Source of the DNA: Streptomyces spinosisporus
GTDB lineage: Bacteria; Actinomycetota; Actinomycetes; Streptomycetales; Streptomycetaceae
Length of the DNA stretch: 64,000 nucleotides
Assembly: GCF_022698145.1 (NCBI RefSeq)
Contig: NZ_JALDAX010000017.1
Coordinates: 124,001-188,000 of the forward strand
Reading direction: 5' to 3'
Under the pieces are notes generated by a model. The model saw nothing but the letters and a program-made list of their open reading frames with translations, ran no database searches and was not told the DNA's origin. Position 1 is the stretch's first letter; every line of letters starts with the position of its first letter. Positions 31,665 to 39,083 of this stretch are shown in pieces. A program made the translations under genes and the position numbers.

Positions 31665-31686
31665 CCACCAAACGTTTGTTAGGTGG
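31665..31686. promoter_or_regulatory. KstR2-like operator, divergent promoter 2
   Basis: A palindrome with the centre CAAACGTTTG lies between echA20 and the next SDR gene. Its core at 31667-31680 matches the KstR2 consensus at 8 of 10 fixed positions, and it shares CCAAAC-n2-TTGTTAGG with the reverse strand of operator 1. Confidence 0.72.
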
Positions 31687-31700
31687 AAGGGTAGCCGCGC

Positions 31701-32441
31701 ATGGGACTGAACGGGAAGGTCGCGGTCGTCACCGGCGGCACCCGCGGCGTCGGGGCCGGGATCGCGAAGGCCTTCGTCGAGGCCGGCGCCGAGGTCGTGA
31801 CGTGCGCCCGCAGACCGCCCGAAGAGCCCGTCGGGGGAACGGAGTTCGTCTCCGTCGATCTGCGCGACGCCGACGCCGTGCGCGCGTTCTTCGCCGGGCT
31901 GCCCCGCGTCGACGTGCTGGTGAACAACGCGGGCGGCGCCCCGTACCGCAGGCTCGACCAGTCCGGTTCCCAGTGGCACGCCCGGGTCGTCGAGCTCAAC
32001 CTCCTCACCCCGCTGACGGCCTCGCTCGCCGCGTACGAGCAACTGCGGCGCGCCCGGGGGTCGGTGGTGATGATCGGCAGCGTGAGCGGCACCCGCCCCT
32101 CGCCCGGCACGGCGGCCTACGGCGCGGCGAAGGCGGGTCTGGAGAACCTCGCGCGCTCGATGGCCGTGGAGTGGGCGCCCGAGGTGCGGGTCAACACCCT
32201 TGTGGTGGGCATGGTCCGCACCGAACTCGCCCATCTCCACTACGGCGACGAGGACGGCATCGAGGCCGTCGCGCGTACGGTGCCGCTCGGCCGGATGGCC
32301 GTGCCCGCGGACGTCGGCGCGGCGGCCGTCTTCCTCGCCTCCGACGCCGCCGCCTACATCAGCGGGGCGAGCCTGCTCGTGCACGGGGGCGGGGAACGGC
32401 CCGCCTTTCTGGACGCGGCAACCACCCACAGGGAGCGGTGA
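31701..32441 (+). CDS. SDR oxidoreductase of the KstR2 cluster (Rv3549c-like)
   Basis: A 246-residue classical short-chain dehydrogenase. The NAD(P) site is VTGGTRGVGAGIAKAF, followed by NNAGG, the active-site Ser in IGSVSG and the YGAAKAG Tyr-Lys pair. It starts 15 bases after KstR2-like operator 2 and is divergent from echA20, which matches the placement of SDR genes next to echA20 and ipdAB in mycobacteria. Substrate is presumably a hydroxylated CoA thioester of the pathway, but this is an inference. The next SDR gene follows after one base. Confidence 0.83.
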   Translation: MGLNGKVAVVTGGTRGVGAGIAKAFVEAGAEVVTCARRPPEEPVGGTEFVSVDLRDADAVRAFFAGLPRVDVLVNNAGGAPYRRLDQSGSQWHARVVELNLLTPLTASLAAYEQLRRARGSVVMIGSVSGTRPSPGTAAYGAAKAGLENLARSMAVEWAPEVRVNTLVVGMVRTELAHLHYGDEDGIEAVARTVPLGRMAVPADVGAAAVFLASDAAAYISGASLLVHGGGERPAFLDAATTHRER

Positions 32442-32442
32442 G

Positions 32443-33378
32443 ATGAGCGGAATCTGCGAGGGGCGGGTCGTGGTCGTCACCGGCGCCGGGCGCGGGCTCG
32501 GACGGGCGCACGCGCTCGCGTTCGCGGCGGAGGGGGCGCGGGTCGTCGTGAACGACTTGGGCGTGGGGCTGGACGGCACGCGCGGCGGCGGCAGCCCGGC
32601 CGGGCAGGTCGTCGAGGAGAGCGGTCCTGCCGGGCAGGTCGTCGAGGAGATCCGGGCGGCGGGTGGGGAGGCGGTCGCGCACGGCGGCGACATCGCCACC
32701 ACCGAAGGGGCGGCCTCCCTGATCGCGGCCGCCCTGGAGACGTACGGCCGCCTCGACACGCTCGTCAACAACGCCGGGTTCCTGCGCGACCGGATGCTGG
32801 TCAACCTCGACGAGGACGACTGGGACGCGGTGATGCGCGTCCACCTCAAGGGCCACTTTCTGCCGCTCAGGCACGCGGCCGCGCACTGGCGGGCGCAGGC
32901 CAAGGCGGGGCGCACACCAGTGGCTCGCGTCGTCAACACCAGCAGCGGAGCGGGCCTGTTGGGGTCGGTCGGGCAGGGCAACTACAGCGCCGCGAAGGCC
33001 GGAATCGTCGGGCTGACGCTGGTCGCGGCCGCCGAACTCGCCCGCTACGGCGTCCAGGTCAACGCGATCGCGCCCGCGGCCCGCACCCGCATGACGGAAC
33101 GCACCTTCGCCGAGACCATGGCCGCTCCTGCCGGCGGCTTCGACGCGATGGCCCCCGAGAACGTCTCCCCACTCGTCGTCTGGCTCGGCTCGGCCGCAAG
33201 CACGGGCGTCACGGGCCGCGTCTTCGAGGCGGAGGGCGGCCGGATCACCGTCATGGAGGGCTGGCGCCCTGGCCCGAGCGCCGACAAGGGGGCACGCTGG
33301 ACCCCGACCGAGGCGGGCGAGACGACCCGGAAACTACTGGCGGAGGCGGGGGTGCCGGGGGCGGTGTACGGGGCATGA
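32443..33378 (+). CDS. SDR oxidoreductase of the KstR2 cluster (Rv3548c-like)
   Basis: A 311-residue short-chain dehydrogenase similar to the SDR domain of peroxisomal multifunctional enzyme 2. It has VTGAGRGLGRAHALAFA, VVVNDLGVGLDG, NNAGFLRDRM and the active site SSGAGLLGSVGQGNYSAAKA. The ATG overlaps the region just after the previous stop (one-base gap), so the two SDRs form one unit. A 10-residue in-frame duplication (PAGQVVEE repeated, about residues 52-70) lies in the loop after the second beta strand. The role is 3-hydroxyacyl-CoA oxidation by family; the exact step is unknown. Confidence 0.83.
   Translation: MSGICEGRVVVVTGAGRGLGRAHALAFAAEGARVVVNDLGVGLDGTRGGGSPAGQVVEESGPAGQVVEEIRAAGGEAVAHGGDIATTEGAASLIAAALETYGRLDTLVNNAGFLRDRMLVNLDEDDWDAVMRVHLKGHFLPLRHAAAHWRAQAKAGRTPVARVVNTSSGAGLLGSVGQGNYSAAKAGIVGLTLVAAAELARYGVQVNAIAPAARTRMTERTFAETMAAPAGGFDAMAPENVSPLVVWLGSAASTGVTGRVFEAEGGRITVMEGWRPGPSADKGARWTPTEAGETTRKLLAEAGVPGAVYGA
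32599..32650 (+). repeat. 30-bp in-frame tandem duplication inside the SDR gene
   Basis: 22 identical bases occur at 32599-32620 and 32629-32650. The period of 30 bases duplicates ten residues without shifting the frame. Confidence 0.9.
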
Positions 33379-33379
33379 G

Positions 33380-33591
33380 GCGCTCGGCCGGCCGGCCGCG
33401 CAGCCGGTGGGTTGACCGCACGGGCGGTCGTGCTCGGCCGGTTGGTCGGCCGTGCAGCCGGTGGGTTGACCGCACGGGCGGTCGTGCTCGGCCGGTTGGT
33501 CGGCCGTGCAGCCGGTGGGTTGACCGCACAGTCGGTCGTGCTCGGCCGGTCGGCCGGCCGCACAACCGGTGAGTGGACCGCACAGCCGGTC
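33380..33591 (+). repeat. Four tandem 54-bp repeats (minisatellite)
   Basis: Units start at about 33380, 33430, 33484 and 33538. The middle ones are nearly identical, with GTGCTCGGCCGG at the start and GGTGGGTTGACCGCAC near the end. The period is exactly 54, so frames stay open on both strands (18-residue repeats), but none has a convincing start or codon pattern. This begins about 800 bases without a supported gene (33379-34177). Confidence 0.9.
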
Positions 33592-33720
33592 GGCCGGCTG
33601 CCGGGCTCGCCGCGCCCTGCTCGGGCCGGCACCTGCCTCATCGCACCGGCCGCGACCGACGACCACACGCACCGGGGCCGGCCGCTCCTGCCAGGGCTGA
33701 TGATCGCTGAGGCCGGGACG

Positions 33721-34080
33721 GTGCTACGCGACCCCGCTGGGTCCGCCGGTCCGCCGGGTCTGCCGGTCCGCTCTACGCGTCGGGTCCGCCGGTCCGCCGG
33801 GGCAGCCGTACGCGCCGGGCCCGCCAGTCCGCCATACGCGTTGGGTCCGCCGGTCTGCTGGCCCGCGGGGTCCGCCGGTCTGCCGTATGCGTTGGGTCCG
33901 CCGGTCTGCTGGCCCGTCGGGTCCGCCGGACCGCCGGACGACGGGACAGCCGTACGCGTCGAGTCCGCCGGATCACGGGACAGCCGTACGCGTCGAGTGC
34001 GCCGGTCCGCCGGACTGCCGTATGCGTCGGGTCCGCCGGACCGCCGCTCCGCCGGCCCGCCGTACGCGCCAGGCCCGGTG
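33721..34080 (+). repeat. Second degenerate repeat tract, GGGTCCGCCGGTC units
   Basis: Variants of GGGTCCGCCGGTCTGC and TACGCGTCGGGTCCGCCGG recur about ten times in irregular spacing. On the minus strand they translate into GGPNAYG-like and RRTRRV-like repeats, which look like by-products. No gene is supported here. Confidence 0.85.
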
Positions 34081-34177
34081 GCGTCGCGGATGATCGCGGC
34101 CCTTGCCGCGAGTGCGGCGCTGTGCGTGGTTCTGCGGGGGCGGGGCCCGGCAGGCCTCCGGGCCGCCGTAGCGTCCG

Positions 34178-35074
34178 CTACGTGTCGCACTCCAGCACCG
34201 TTCGGCACAGCCCGCAGCGGGCGCGGACGCGGCCCCGGACCGGTACCCGGATGCGTTGGTGGCAGGTGGGGCACGGGAAGGAGACGCGCAGGGGGCCGCG
34301 GCCGTCCGGGGTGAAGGAGTAGGCCGTGCCGGGGTGTGAGGTGGGGGAGTGGTGGTCCTGGGCGTGGCGGCGGTCGCGGGCGTAGCGGCGGCGGCCCGCC
34401 CAGCCGGCCGCCGTCAGCGGGGGCTGCTGCTCGTCGTGGCGGGCCTTGGCCATGCCCCGGGTGTAGGCCTCGTAGGCCTGGGGGCTGGTGAACCAGATCG
34501 ACGGGTCCTCGTCGAAGATCAGCGCGCGTTTGGCCAGGACGTAGCCGAACTCCTCGGGCGTGAGATACCCGAGCTTCTGCGAGGACGCCGAGTCCTCCCG
34601 GTAGGCGTCCAGCAGCAGCCAGCCCGCGCCCAGATACGTCGTCGCCGTGTCCGTGAGGATCTCGTTGGCGCGCGTGCCGGGGAACGACAGATCCAGACGG
34701 TGCAGATAGACGTGCATGATCTCGTGCGCCAGAGCGGCGCCGATGTCCCGGCGGTGGGTGCGGAAGCGGTCGTTCAGCTCGACGAAGTACTCGGGGCCCG
34801 CGGCGAGTTCGATGTTCGCCGCGTGCTCCATCTCCCGGAAGCCGACGATCATGTGGGCGTCCGGGAGGTGGTAGTGACGGACCAGCTCACGGGCCACGCG
34901 CTGCGTGCCCAGATGGAGATCGTCCGTGTCGGCGAAGGCCACGTCCGCGGGGGCGACGCTCCCCGAGAACGTCTGGATCGTGTCGTACGACAACCGCTTG
35001 TAGAGCGCGGTGATGGCCTCCCGCACCGTCTCCAGGTGTGGGAAACCGTGCTCGACCGGTCCGCCGTTCGCCAC
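34178..35074 (-). CDS. HExxH-containing protein with C-terminal zinc ribbon, function unknown
   Basis: About 298 residues. A metallopeptidase-like motif AHEIMHVYLH (HExxH plus a third His) is near residue 140, inside a helical region that begins LETVREAITALYKRLSYDT. The C-terminus has two CxxC pairs (CPTC and CGLC), a likely zinc ribbon. No signal peptide or membrane segment is present. The family resembles uncharacterised actinobacterial proteins with a zinc-peptidase signature; activity is unproven. The GTG at 35074 follows a G-rich ribosome-site-like tract; other in-frame starts are possible. The gene ends at the border of the repeat tract. Confidence 0.72.
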   Translation of the reverse strand: MANGGPVEHGFPHLETVREAITALYKRLSYDTIQTFSGSVAPADVAFADTDDLHLGTQRVARELVRHYHLPDAHMIVGFREMEHAANIELAAGPEYFVELNDRFRTHRRDIGAALAHEIMHVYLHRLDLSFPGTRANEILTDTATTYLGAGWLLLDAYREDSASSQKLGYLTPEEFGYVLAKRALIFDEDPSIWFTSPQAYEAYTRGMAKARHDEQQPPLTAAGWAGRRRYARDRRHAQDHHSPTSHPGTAYSFTPDGRGPLRVSFPCPTCHQRIRVPVRGRVRARCGLCRTVLECDT

Positions 35075-35180
35075 GCCAGAACCCCCAGGACGCCCTGCAC
35101 CCGATCCCACTCTACGGGGAGGTGAGCGGATTTTCCCGGCCGTTCTCCCGGGCATGCCCGCGGCCGGAATCCTGGACGCC

Positions 35181-36938
35181 CTACAGGCCCCGCAGCAGCA
35201 CACCCCCGGCCCCGGCCGGGTCCGAGCCGTCCAGTTCCAGCAGCCACACCTCGTTCTCGCCCTCGCGCAGCACGGGACCGGGCACGTACAGCGAGCGCTG
35301 CGGGCCCACGGACCAGTAGCGGCCCAGACAGAATCCGTTGACCCAGGCGAACCCGCGCCCGCGGCCCGGCAGTTCGAGCCGTGCGTCCCCGGCGCCGCGC
35401 ACCGTCACGGTGCCGCGGTACAGCCCCGGGCCGCCGTCCAGCGGAAGCGGCCCGAAGGGAATGTCCGTGATGTCGTCCAGCGCGTCCAGCCGCAGCCCAC
35501 GCGCGCGTACCCCGTGCAGATACTGCCGCTCGTGCAGCAGACCACCGGTGATGCCCTTGGCCTCCCCACTGCGCGGCCCGTAGTTCACGCGCCCCAGGGA
35601 CTCCACCCACAGCTCCACGCGCGCGTGCCCCGCGACCGGCTCCTTGAGCTGCTCGTCGCCCTCGGTGAGCACCCCCGCCCGCTCGCCGTCGACGTACACC
35701 ACGGCCAGGTCCCGCAGGCCGCGCGCGATCAGCGGGTACGGCTGCCGCGGGCCGGGCACCGTCACCGCGTAGCGCACGAGCCCCCGGTCCACGTCCAGCT
35801 CCTCGAAGGTGGGCGGCACGGGAGCCGACCTCTCCGGACCGCCCCGCGCCTCCAGTACGACGTCCAGGGGCGCCCACCCGGCCAGCTCAGCCTCGGCAGG
35901 GGCGCCCAACCGCGCGGGCGGGGTGGGGGGTTCGGGCAGCGGGCCCTCGGCGTACTCGGCGAGGACCTCGCGCATACGCCAGAACTTCTCCGTCGGCCGT
36001 CCGTACTCGTCGACCGGGGCGTCGTAGTCGTATGACGTCACGTCCGGCTCCAGCGGTCCCTCGTGCAGGTCGCCGCCGCCCCGGTTGGCGCCCGCCCAGC
36101 CGGCGAAGCTGGTGCCGCCGTGCGCCATGTAGAGGTTGACGGAGGCCCCGCACTGAAGGATTTCCCGCAGGGCGGCCGCCGCGTCCCCGGCGTCGCGGGT
36201 GGCGTGCTCGCCGCCCCACCGGTCGAACCAGCCGCACCAGAACTCCATGCACATCAGCGGCCCCTCGGGGCGGTGGCGGCGCAGCGTCCGGAACGCCTCA
36301 CGCGCGCGGGAGCCGAAGTTCACCGTGGCGAGCACCCCGGGGATCGCACCGCCGGTCAGCATGTGGTCCTCCGCCCCGTCGGATGTGACCAGCGGAACGG
36401 TGACACCCAGCTCGCGCAGCAGGCCGGCCAGCCGGCGCAGATACGCGGCGTCCGAGCCGTAGCTGCCGTACTCGTTCTCGACCTGCACCAGGACCACCGG
36501 TCCGCCGCGGTCGATCTGCCGCGGCACGATCTCCTGCAGCAGACGCGAGAACCAGCGCCGCACGTGCGCCAGATACGTCTCGTCGCGGGTACGCACGCGC
36601 GTGCCGAGCTCGCCGGTCAGCCAGTGCGGCAGCCCGCCGTTCTCCCACTCGGCGCAGATGTACGGCCCCGGACGCACGATCGCCCACAGCCCCGCCCGAC
36701 GGGCCGCGTCCAGGAAGCGGCCGAGCGCCGCCACGTCCCGGTGCTCGCCCGGCGCCGGCTCGTGCAGATTCCAGGGCACATACGTCTCCACGCAGTTCAG
36801 GCCCATCGCCCGCAGCATCGCCAGCCGGTGATCCCAGTGCGACTCGTGCACCCGGAAGTAGTGCAGCGCGCCGGACAGCAGCCGCACCGGCCGCCCGTCC
36901 AGCAGGAAATCCCGGTCCCCGACCCCGAACTCGCTCAT
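35181..36938 (-). CDS. GH35 beta-galactosidase
   Basis: A 585-residue glycoside hydrolase family 35 enzyme that releases terminal beta-galactose. The family signature GGPVVLVQVENEYGSYG holds the acid/base E156, and MCMEFWCGWFDRWG holds the nucleophile E232, placed as in human GLB1. C-terminal beta-sandwich domains include GRGRGFAWVNGFCLGRYW. There is no signal peptide, so it acts in the cytoplasm on imported sugars. It is divergent from an AraC-type regulator, with a palindrome and a 22-bp direct repeat in the shared promoter region. That layout suggests sugar-dependent induction by the neighbour. Confidence 0.94.
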   Translation of the reverse strand: MSEFGVGDRDFLLDGRPVRLLSGALHYFRVHESHWDHRLAMLRAMGLNCVETYVPWNLHEPAPGEHRDVAALGRFLDAARRAGLWAIVRPGPYICAEWENGGLPHWLTGELGTRVRTRDETYLAHVRRWFSRLLQEIVPRQIDRGGPVVLVQVENEYGSYGSDAAYLRRLAGLLRELGVTVPLVTSDGAEDHMLTGGAIPGVLATVNFGSRAREAFRTLRRHRPEGPLMCMEFWCGWFDRWGGEHATRDAGDAAAALREILQCGASVNLYMAHGGTSFAGWAGANRGGGDLHEGPLEPDVTSYDYDAPVDEYGRPTEKFWRMREVLAEYAEGPLPEPPTPPARLGAPAEAELAGWAPLDVVLEARGGPERSAPVPPTFEELDVDRGLVRYAVTVPGPRQPYPLIARGLRDLAVVYVDGERAGVLTEGDEQLKEPVAGHARVELWVESLGRVNYGPRSGEAKGITGGLLHERQYLHGVRARGLRLDALDDITDIPFGPLPLDGGPGLYRGTVTVRGAGDARLELPGRGRGFAWVNGFCLGRYWSVGPQRSLYVPGPVLREGENEVWLLELDGSDPAGAGGVLLRGL

Positions 36939-36969
36939 GCGCCCCACCCTCGCTCGCGGGCGGCGATCA

Positions 36970-36981
36970 TGTCCATGGACA
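36970..36981. promoter_or_regulatory. 12-bp perfect palindrome between GH35 and AraC genes
   Basis: TGTCCATGGACA lies 32 bases before the beta-galactosidase start, where an operator could overlap its promoter. Confidence 0.45.
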
Positions 36982-36996
36982 AAGATCACCGCCACT

Positions 36997-37043
36997 TGGA
37001 CCGAAACGAGACGCAGACACGTGGACCGAAACGAGACGCAGAC
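36997..37043 (+). promoter_or_regulatory. 22-bp direct repeat, candidate AraC-type operator
   Basis: Identical 22-base copies at 36997-37018 and 37022-37043 start TGGACCGAAACGAG. The 25-base period is about 2.4 turns, close to the spacing of paired AraC half-sites. They end 27 bases before the regulator's ATG. Confidence 0.6.
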
Positions 37044-37070
37044 TTGAGTGACGCAAGGAAGGGGCGCGGG

Positions 37071-37973
37071 ATGTACCAGACCTGGATGCGGTTCTTCACG
37101 CCCGGACCGGCCCACCACCGGCTCGGTCTCGTCTGCCTCGGCGTGGGCCTGCAGTACGGCGCGCTGCCCACCGTCGGCCCCCGCACCCTCGACCACCATG
37201 TCGCCGTCGTCGTCAGCGCGGGCGGCGGCTGGTACCTCGCACCCGACGGCACCCGTACGACCGTCACCGCGCCCGCCCTGCTGTGGCTCACCCCCGGCGT
37301 GCCGCACCACTACGGCGCCGGTCCCGACGGCGGCTGGGACGAGGGCTTCGTCGTCTTCTCCGGGCCCGCCGTCGCCACCTACACCGAACTGGGCTACATC
37401 GAGCCGGACCGCCCCGTCGTGCCCCTCTCCGACGCCACCGGCGCACGCGGCGTGATCGGCCGCATCGCGCGGGCCGCCCGGCGCGGCAACCCCCTGCTGG
37501 AGGTGGAGACCGGCGCCGCCGTCCACGAACTGCTCGTCGCCCTGCGCCGCGCCAGAGCCGACCTCGCCCCCGGCGGCGACCCCGTCCTCAAGGCGCTCGC
37601 CCGCGACGCCTGTCTGCCCATGTCGGTCGCCGAGCACGCCGCCCGGCACGGCATGACCCCGGCCGAGCTGCGCACCGCCGTGCGCCGCGGCGCCGGCTGC
37701 AGCCCCAAGGACTATCTGCTCGGCATCCGCCTCGGCCGCGCCAAGGAACTCCTCGCCGCCACCGAACTGCCCGTCGCCGCCGTCGCCCGCCGCGTCGGCT
37801 ACGACGACCCCGCCTACTTCTCCCGGCTGTTCACCCGCCGCGTCGGCATGCCACCCGTGCGCTTCCGCGCACAGCAGTACCGCACCGTCCCCGGCGGCTG
37901 GAGCGACCAGGTACCCGACCCCGACGATCCACCGATGATCGAAGCCCCGCCCGCCCCCGAGAGCCTGCCCTAG
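37071..37973 (+). CDS. AraC-family transcriptional regulator
   Basis: A 300-residue regulator. Residues 1-140 form a cupin-like sugar-sensing domain with HHVAVVVSAGGGWYLAPDG and the WLTPGVPHHYGAG segment, typical of RhaS/AraC sensors. The C-terminal double helix-turn-helix (about 205-285) ends with VARRVGYDDPAYFSRLFTRR and GMPPVRFR. The ATG is preceded by AAGGAAGGGG. It is divergent from a GH35 beta-galactosidase, its most likely target, and probably also controls itself through the direct repeats upstream. Its TAG stop forms part of a -10-like element of the next gene. Confidence 0.9.
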   Translation: MYQTWMRFFTPGPAHHRLGLVCLGVGLQYGALPTVGPRTLDHHVAVVVSAGGGWYLAPDGTRTTVTAPALLWLTPGVPHHYGAGPDGGWDEGFVVFSGPAVATYTELGYIEPDRPVVPLSDATGARGVIGRIARAARRGNPLLEVETGAAVHELLVALRRARADLAPGGDPVLKALARDACLPMSVAEHAARHGMTPAELRTAVRRGAGCSPKDYLLGIRLGRAKELLAATELPVAAVARRVGYDDPAYFSRLFTRRVGMPPVRFRAQQYRTVPGGWSDQVPDPDDPPMIEAPPAPESLP

Positions 37974-37976
37974 GGT
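37971..37976 (+). promoter_or_regulatory. Putative -10 element of the chorismate mutase gene
   Basis: TAGGGT starts at the TAG stop of the AraC gene and ends 8 bases before the next ATG. With no Shine-Dalgarno, a leaderless start is likely. Confidence 0.4.
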
Positions 37977-37984
37977 GGACCCCC

Positions 37985-38335
37985 ATGACCACCAGCAACA
38001 CCGGCACCCAGGACGTCGACCCCGCCGTCCGCGAGGAACTGTCCAGGCTGCGCGACAGTATCGACAACATCGACGCGGCCGTCATCCACATGCTCGCCGA
38101 GCGCTTCAAGGCGACACAGCAGGTCGGCCACCTCAAGGCCGAGCACCGGCTGCCGCCCGCCGACCCGGCCCGCGAGGCCCGCCAGATCGAGCGGCTGCGC
38201 TCGCTCGCCGAGAGCGCCAAACTCGATCCGGCGTTCGCTGAGAAGTTCCTGAATTTCATCATCGCCGAAGTCATCCGCCACCACGAGCGCATCGCCGAGG
38301 ACGCCGTGAACGGCTCCGCAAAAACGGCGAATTGA
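37985..38335 (+). CDS. Chorismate mutase, AroQ type
   Basis: A 116-residue all-helical chorismate mutase that converts chorismate to prephenate for phenylalanine and tyrosine synthesis. The AroQ pattern is clear: ELSRLRDSIDNIDAAVIHML, AERFKATQQVGHLKAEH and ARQIERLRSLAE. The Arg and Lys residues expected to bind the chorismate carboxylates are present. It lacks a signal peptide and fusion partner. In actinobacteria such small mutases are boosted by binding DAHP synthase. It lies close behind the AraC gene but seems to have its own promoter. Confidence 0.93.
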   Translation: MTTSNTGTQDVDPAVREELSRLRDSIDNIDAAVIHMLAERFKATQQVGHLKAEHRLPPADPAREARQIERLRSLAESAKLDPAFAEKFLNFIIAEVIRHHERIAEDAVNGSAKTAN

Positions 38336-38407
38336 CCTCGGCAGATGCCACTGAGGGCGTGACACGGGGGCCCGCGCGAGGCATGCTGCGCTGTGCACTC
38401 CTTGTCA

Positions 38408-38430
38408 GCTGACGAGCACGCTTCGTCAGC
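38408..38430 (+). promoter_or_regulatory. Inverted repeat between chorismate mutase and the receiver gene
   Basis: An 8-bp perfect stem, GCTGACGA with TCGTCAGC, has a 7-base loop. It may be a terminator or an operator; no T-tract follows. Confidence 0.4.
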
Positions 38431-38475
38431 GCTCCGGTCATAAGCTGGTTGTCCACGCGGGAGGGACGTCGGGCC

Positions 38476-39027
38476 ATGCCGGATGCCAAGATCCTCATCG
38501 TCGACGACCACGAGGACACGCTGTACGCCCTGGAGAGCGCACTTGCTCCGCTGGGGTACCTGCTGGGCCGGGCCACCAGTGGCGACGAGGCGCTCAAGCA
38601 GGTGCTCCGCGGGCAGGTCGGTCTGCTCCTGCTCGACGTCCGCATGCCCGGCGTCAGCGGACTCGACGTCGTCCGCTACATGCGCCGCGTGGAACAGACC
38701 CAACACATTCCGGTCATCCTGCTCACCGGCTTCGGACTGGACCACGTCCTGACCTCCGCGGCCTTCGGACTGGGCGTCGCCGACCTCGTCATGAAGCCCA
38801 TCGACCCCTGGGCGCTGCGCACCAAGGTCCGCTACCTCTTCGACAGCCACCGCCGCTACCTCGACCTCGAACAGGAGGTCCGCGAGCTGCGCGCCCTGGT
38901 CAAGGACCACGCAGAAGCCGAAATTCCCCTCCCGCGCGGCCCCGCCCTGCCCCACCCGGACGCCCACGTCCCCGTACAGCGGGCGGGCCGGGCGCACAAC
39001 GGGGAGCTCGAAGAGGAACGGACGTAG
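38476..39027 (+). CDS. Stand-alone response regulator receiver protein
   Basis: A 183-residue protein with one CheY-like receiver domain (residues 5-125) and no DNA-binding domain. The acidic pocket is D10-D11, the phosphorylation site D54 (LLLLDVRMPG), with Thr in LLTGFG and Lys in VMKPID. A helical segment follows (about 126-150, RYLDLEQEVRELRALVKDHA), probably a coiled coil, then a flexible tail. It may pass phosphate or bind a partner kinase; no histidine kinase is adjacent. The ATG at 38476 is preferred over a GTG at 38449. Confidence 0.82.
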   Translation: MPDAKILIVDDHEDTLYALESALAPLGYLLGRATSGDEALKQVLRGQVGLLLLDVRMPGVSGLDVVRYMRRVEQTQHIPVILLTGFGLDHVLTSAAFGLGVADLVMKPIDPWALRTKVRYLFDSHRRYLDLEQEVRELRALVKDHAEAEIPLPRGPALPHPDAHVPVQRAGRAHNGELEEERT

Positions 39028-39083
39028 CACCCCGCCCCCATATCCCCTGTGACTTGTCAGTGGCATCGGGCAGCATTACCTGC

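Noticed and set aside
33380..33591. Possible CRISPR array
   Set aside because: The 54-bp units are contiguous with no unique spacers, and no cas genes are present.
33045..34274. 409-codon minus-strand frame over the 33-34 kb repeats
   Set aside because: It consists of translated tandem repeats plus antisense of the SDR; open only because the repeat period is a multiple of three.
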